Of a stretch of DNA of 64,000 bases, positions 58,378 to 64,000 are shown piece by piece; position 1 is the first letter of the stretch, and every line of letters starts with the position of its first letter. The stretch comes from Trichobilharzia szidati (taxonomy: Eukaryota > Platyhelminthes > Trematoda > Strigeidida > Schistosomatidae). Position numbers and translations under genes: made by a program. Location: positions 59,617,564-59,681,563 of the forward strand of contig OX235279.1 of assembly GCA_944472155.2 (NCBI GenBank), in the 5' to 3' direction. The notes below the pieces were generated by a model that did not search any database, had not been told where the DNA came from, and was given only the letters and a program-made list of their open reading frames with translations.

Positions 58378-58719
58378 AAGTGGTACTGGCAGATCGCTAT
58401 CTTTGTTTTGAAGGTGAATAATTTATATCTCACTTGCACCAACCATAGATTTGGAGGATTAGGTCAACAGCTTTTCATACAGTCGCCGTCCTGACACGGT
58501 GGGAATAACTTACCATATCGGTACATCATGATTCAATCCATTGTGTAATAATGGCGTCACACCTTCACTTGATGTATGGTGAGAAACCACGAATAATTGT
58601 ACACATACTGACCTGGCCATATCATCAAAAGAGTATCACGACGTAAGACGATATCAAAACAGCACTCAATTAGCACGACATCACGGTTTTATCCGAAACG
58701 TGAGACACACTGCAAAGCA

Positions 58720-59105
58720 ACCTTGTCCATATAAAAGACCGAATCCCCAAGGCTTCTCTATCTGTGTTTACAAACTAAAATGCTTGGAATGTGATGCGAT
58801 ACACATCGGTAAATCATCGCAATAAATCAGGGTAATCAGAAGAAATAAACACCACAGTGATTCTGTTTGAACACTGGGAAATCCAGCTGAACCAGAAAAG
58901 CTTGAAAAATAATCAGCCATAGGTCTACACACTATGGAATCAGATCATAAAATTGATTTTGACAATACCGAAATAATCCAGAAGAATTTCAGAAATCACA
59001 AAGAACGTCTAATATCGGAAGCACTTCATATCAAATGGAAATCAAATTGTCTGAATGGGAACAATGGACTAAAACGGAGTTTGACCTGGTTACAACACCC
59101 TCCTC
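58720..59105 (+). pseudogene. Penelope-like GIY-YIG endonuclease remnant (right arm)
   Basis: Mirror copy of 40700-41080: KLKCLECDAIHIGKSS, a frame change, then DHKIDFDNTEII and ERLISEALHIKW. Belongs to the outer end of the palindrome arm. Confidence 0.7.
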
Positions 59106-59188
59106 CCCTATGAAATGACAAGATGAACGCGAATGTGATAAGCGATTTCGTTATGTAAGCGCAGGTTGATTTGATAATTTTAGACACA

Positions 59189-59413
59189 ATCCAATCTAAT
59201 TAGTTATTAAGCGGATCCGTCCGTTTAGTCATCGGTACTAATATATTAGCCGTGTAGTTGGTATGTGAACGGCTGTGTATCATCTCTTATTGTCGATGAG
59301 ACTACGATCTAGTAATTAAAAATAGAACTTAATACTCACTAATAGTTGTGAACTAGTACTTGGTGTTTTTAACTATTACCGTGATCCTTCTACGCTTTCG
59401 TTTATATGCTATT
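59189..59413. other. Unique sequence between palindrome arm and partial repeat
   Basis: No gene; AT-rich, with no second copy in the window. The corresponding flank on the left (before 40613) is different, so the palindrome ends at 59188. Confidence 0.5.
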
Positions 59414-59691
59414 ACAGCTCTACCGTTCAGAATACTTCCAGACGAGTCACAGCACAGTCAGTCAGGAGAGCTGCGTAAGATACTTGATTGCCTTAAGCAG
59501 CAAATCTATCAGCATATGACACTGGGACTGTCTGTACCTGAGGAACAGTTCATGACGTGTAGAAGTGTGAGTGACTATGGAATATGTGCAGTACTAAGAT
59601 AGACCAAAGGAATACTGGTTGTGTTTCAAAAATTACAGAGTTGAGGTGTTCAATGGTCGAGAAAGTTTAGCAGTTCTTTGGGTGTTAGATA
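59414..59691 (+). repeat. Extra partial copy of a palindrome-arm segment
   Basis: Direct repeat of about 57282-57560, including the 60-codon end of the unassigned frame (GCTCTACCGTTCAG onward). At TAGATGA it switches directly into copy C. This is a chimeric junction between two duplicated sequences. Confidence 0.85.
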
Positions 59692-62600
59692 GATGACTTT
59701 GAAGAGAAAGTAGATCATGAGTACTATCAGTCATGTAAACGCGGTTATTATACCTAGAAATTTCAGAATATCATTCGGTTTAGTTCATCAGACAAATGTG
59801 ATTTTATTTCACTTTGCACAAACGTATTTCTAGCTGGATTTGATGTAACCACTATGATTGTTTCACAAAATTAAAGCCTGTTACTGCAACCTGTTTAGCA
59901 TTAATCCGTTTACCACCTCTGTAATTTCACAAAATTGGTCCGCATAGCCTTGAAGTGGTGTTTTACTGTGTAAGATAAAAACTATATAAGGGATATTTGT
60001 GATGTTTCATCCGGCGCTTGTTCCTTTTATTGTCGTGTTATTTTAAGCCAGAGATGGATATGGAAATAACAGAATCTACCAGCATTGAAAATAACGAAGA
60101 AAAAAGTAAACCTACAGATAGCCAAATATACACTGATTCACCAGAGTCACGGAGTGAAAGTAGCGTGGATAGTAGCCAGATTATCGATCATCTTATTCAA
60201 ATGGGTGTAAAGGTAAATAAAAAGGATAAGACTGGACGTACTGCTCTGCACTATACAGCTTTAAGAGGCAATACTGAGGCGACACTTCAACTTATTGAAA
60301 ACAATGCAAATGCAGAGGTGAGTTCATTTAAAGCATCTATTACTTTCCGTGGTTTCAATGAAGATTTTGTCAGAAAGTAAGAATCTTCGAAAACCAGAAA
60401 GCATTAGACAGCTGTTACTTCCTAGTTTGAGAATATTCAGTAGTTCACACCTCAACCGGAAATAGAACTTTCAGAATTCTAGAAAGAGATGTTTTACGGT
60501 CACAAGAAGCATTTCATATTCAGAAAACTGTCTTTTTCAGGTACTTTTGCTTGAGATATCTGCTTTAAATGTGAGGTAATATTCTGTAATTCCCCAGGAT
60601 AAAGGTGTGGCTTAGGGTAATTTTCCCAAGTGGAAGATTGACATCATGACTACTAAAGCAAAGTGCAGGAAGAAAGACTTCCACTTCACTTCGGAATCAA
60701 ACAATGAAGGTCCGATAGATAACTCTAATGAAGTAAAACTTCACACAGAATTACACCATTTCGATATGTTATAATTAAGAAGTGCATACGGAGAAAAAAA
60801 TGAGTAGAAATTATTGAAGCTTTCGTGGACAAACAAGAAGAGAAGTAGGGAGTTTTCTTTTGTGAACTGTTGAGAAGACATTTATTTTTCAGAAAGGCAA
60901 AGCTGTATAGTTTCATGATACTGACTGATATGAGTAGCAGGAGGCCACTCACATAGAGCTGTAGCCCTTGATACCTAGACCTAGGTGTTGTAAACACATT
61001 ATCGCCATTTCCTGAGAATATTAGGAAATTAAAATGAGACATTATATCAAACTGTTTAATATTCAAACAGAATTTCTTACATGTGTCTTCATTACTCTCA
61101 AGTGGTTTACGTAAATACATATAGCTTGGAGGAGTCAGCTTTTTGAATAAATTCACAACTTCTTTGGATAGACCGGGTACTGAATGAGTGGAATCCCACA
61201 CAGTGTTTTTCAGTTGTTTGAAGTTGATGACAGCTAGTGACTACCAACTGTTAATAAAAATCGATAGTATTTAACAAGCTGATCGCCTGTCTGTGCTGTT
61301 GGTGGTACCTATGGTGTTGGTTAGACCACAGTATGTTGTGTTCTGATCCACTTTCTGTTTCCACAGAAACTCAGGACAACATGTATCTTTGAAGTGTGTA
61401 ATTTTTAAACACTTGATTCAATTATAAAATAGGTGAATTTTTGAAACCCGCATTGTTAGGTATTGTCGCCTTGTATAAGGTGATGGCTCCCATAAAAAAA
61501 CAACATAAAAACACAAAATTAGTGGAAATAGAAACTTTAAATATGCCAGTGACTGCATTGAATAGCATCTTTCAGTGGAATGTACTTAGCTGTAAAAATA
61601 ATGACTTAAACAACAATGCCAATACAGTTACATCTGAAAGATTTTCCCGAATAAAGGTGTTTTATGGTCAAGTTTATCTACCCTTGTTTAAAATGAAGAA
61701 AACTTATTTTTTTTTTTGATTGGGTATATCGTAAGTGTAACACAAAATATTGAATTGTTATGGAAACAATCAAAATTTTAAGTACACTGCTCGTTCCAGT
61801 GACAAAATGCATCTTACAGATGCGAACAGTTACTGCATAGATATGCAGGAGATAGGAAAACTTGGTTGATTTTCTATAAGTTAGTGTGTTTTACTAAATA
61901 AAGAATTTGATTTTTGAAATGGAAATTTTGCCGAAATAGCGGAAGTGGTAAAGAAGTTTGGCAGTGTGCCATTTTTGTATTTGTTAGTCGATTTGAAGAT
62001 GGCTTCTTTTGTTTCCCGTAGTTGAAGGATTTGGATGGAAAGACGGCACTCCTAACGGCTATTTGTAGCCAAAATATTGAAGTTGTGGACATTTTATTTA
62101 AACGAATTGTTGATATACTTTGTGCTGATAAATTTAAAAGCAATGTGGTAAGTGTACGTGAATAAACCTGAATGCATTCACCCTTATGGTCATTGTCTAA
62201 GTATGCATCTAAATTTATTCGGAGTATGAAACTCCAGGAATGCGTTTGATTGCTAGTATTAACACTAGGTGCTCGCGCGTTTTAATAGTGTCACAATAAA
62301 CAATCATGGAAATAAGACATGATATGTCAGTGCACTCAGTACTCATATTGATGAGCACTGAAAACATCTTGGTTATGTAGTCCCCTATCCAGCTTCTGAG
62401 TAATAAGGTGATAATCTCAGCCTGAATACCCTCGTGGATTGACGGGTGCACAATACTGAAAAGCCCTAAACTTAGAGGAAACAGGTATTCAGTGTGCCTT
62501 GGTCCTCAGTAGTTAGTTCCTCTACTCCTGTTGGTCTATGATCAAATCAGTCTTAAGGTAGTGCACGTTACTTATTTACTGACATTTAATAGGTATTTAA

Positions 62601-64000
62601 AATTGCGCCTGAATACAGCTATCATCTTTAGAATGATTGAAATTAGAGTAATAACTTACTTTGAATTCGTCAAGAATTAATTTTTGTTCTGTTAGTGGCT
62701 GAAAGTGGCCGTTGTTATCTCTATGATTAAGAAGAAAAGTGAATGATTCTTTATCTGAATCCATTTTCACCAGTTCCCGGGGAAATATCTGTCATTGAGT
62801 GCTTAGCTGCTTAGTTGATGTATGATGATTTCTGTTTTGAATACGCTTGATTGTTCTAAACCAAATTGAGTCATTTTCTCAGACGACAATTTCAGGTTTG
62901 TAGAATGTATCGAAACACCATCTTCGTAGTTTACCTTCTGTCTTAGATCATTTGACAATTTGTCGGTCGATGAGATTGACTTCAAGCCATATTTTTTACA
63001 AGTATTTGTAATCCATCCAAAACATACTTGGGTTTCTTTCATTAGTGCGAAGACAATATTTCTATATTTCTTGATGTGCTCCATTGAATGACCAGTTAAC
63101 AGATTGTTCCCACAAACCAAAGACAAAAACAGACAACAACCATGTAATTTCACCATAAACCAAGTCTATGTAATTTAAATAATACTTATTCATGCCTGTA
63201 AAATTGGTGTGTCCTACATGGGTAGGAATAAATATGGATTTTACTATATCATTATTAAATGTGTTTACTAATCGTATATGTAATTTACCATATTGATGAT
63301 GCATGTAAACTGGCGTCCCTCATGTACAAAATATGAGAATATATTATCATAATTACAATCAATGTGACGATGAAGGAGCTAAATAGGAAGATCATCCAGT
63401 AAATAACTCCTTTCTTAATATTTTGATTCGGCAGACCATTAACAAATTACTGCTCTTTCAATATTCCAGTTCGGATTGATGTCACATGTGAGTGACAATC
63501 AGTGACACTGCATGCGTGTAGTTGAGTAAAGGTGGCGTCATTCTCACATTATCCACTTCTATTAATACAACCACGATTCAAGACACTTGCAAACTTATAA
63601 AACAGAATATATCGTATAATTATATCGGATATGACTTTGTCTGAATAACGATATTATTTTCGCGTAAATCCCTTTAATCTATTCAACCATCAATTTTATT
63701 TGTATTCTCAGTGGACAAGAATAAGTCAGCTTCATTGTGGTGTGCTTGTGTCTCTACACACTCTCTTCAAATAACCGTCAACAGATATATCTTAGGGAAG
63801 TCGTAGGTGTTTCATTCTCCTTCGCCAGTCAGGACGGTGTTCGAAACAGCCTGGCCATCAGGTTTAGTGGGCCGAGTTTAAGTGTCGACTGGTAGGGAGG
63901 CAAGAGCAAATGTATAGCAGGAAAGACGGCCACACGTCAATCACAGGCATTATATCTATTCGAAGCCAACTGGAAGCGAGCTTGAAGTCGTTTCCCAGAT
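59692..64000 (+). repeat. Segmental duplication copy C, running out of the window
   Basis: Matches copy B from 47439 to 51350, then continues like copy A (39640-40023). The window end corresponds to 40023, giving an A-to-C distance of 23977 bp. Confidence 0.9.
60054..62147 (+). CDS. Ankyrin-repeat protein, first two coding exons (copy C)
   Basis: Exon 1 60054-60317 and exon 2 62022-62147, with the same splice sites and reading frame as copy B (47797-49870) and the same encoded residues as far as read. The intron carries a roughly 20-bp insertion relative to copy B. Further exons were not found before the window end. Copies B and C share the upstream 350 bp, so both could carry the same promoter. 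Confidence 0.75.

Larger units (their letters stand above)
55007..59188 (-). repeat. Right arm of the large imperfect palindrome
   Basis: 4.18 kb, inverted match of 40613-45103. The outer end is at GATAATTTTAGACAC and the inner end at ACACAATAACG. The arms are separated by a 9.9-kb spacer that contains copy B. Confidence 0.9.

Overview
This is eukaryotic, AT-rich, intron-containing repeat DNA. It most likely comes from a blood fluke (Schistosoma or a close relative). The basis is the mix of element families: a Mutator-like (MULE/Curupira-type) DNA transposon, a Merlin remnant, a CsRn1/Boudicca-type Ty3 element, BEL/Pao, Penelope-like, CR1/SR1-like and RTE/SR2-like elements. The transposase gene also has very short introns (28-67 bp). 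Species and chromosome cannot be read from the window. There are no bacterial operons, rRNA, tRNA or CRISPR features that I can support.

Layout of the left half. Two copies of one MULE lie in opposite orientation at 237-7290 (+) and 18784-28608 (-). The right copy has 9-bp target duplications and sits in the 5' part of ORF2 of a CR1-like retrotransposon (ORF1 at 17074-18717, ORF2 at 28618-29930). The right MULE in turn contains a 3169-bp Ty3/Gypsy-type element (19527-22695) with identical 362-bp LTRs and an uninterrupted Gag-protease-integrase frame that has no reverse transcriptase. Between the MULEs are a degenerate Merlin transposase (7300-7815), a Penelope-like RT/GIY-YIG remnant (10400-11262, -) and a second CR1-like element (13500-16680, -).

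Layout of the middle. After the CR1 ORF2 come a deleted BEL/Pao element with its 3' LTR (30480-32072) and a nearly complete but dead CsRn1/Boudicca-type element (33150 to about 38150).

Layout of the right half (39.0-64.0 kb). This part is segmentally duplicated. A large imperfect palindrome (arms 40613-45103 and 55007-59188) carries in each arm a two-exon gene for a 97/98-residue acidic protein of unknown function. A direct repeat (47439-51355 and 59692 to the window end) carries the first two coding exons of an ankyrin-repeat gene. A third, 5'-truncated copy lies at 39006-40612. The window end aligns with position 40023, which suggests a higher-order unit of about 24 kb.

The genes do not form a pathway. 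The window records nested transposition and local amplification. Cellular coding potential is limited to the ankyrin exons, the small two-exon gene and a few unrecognised open frames.
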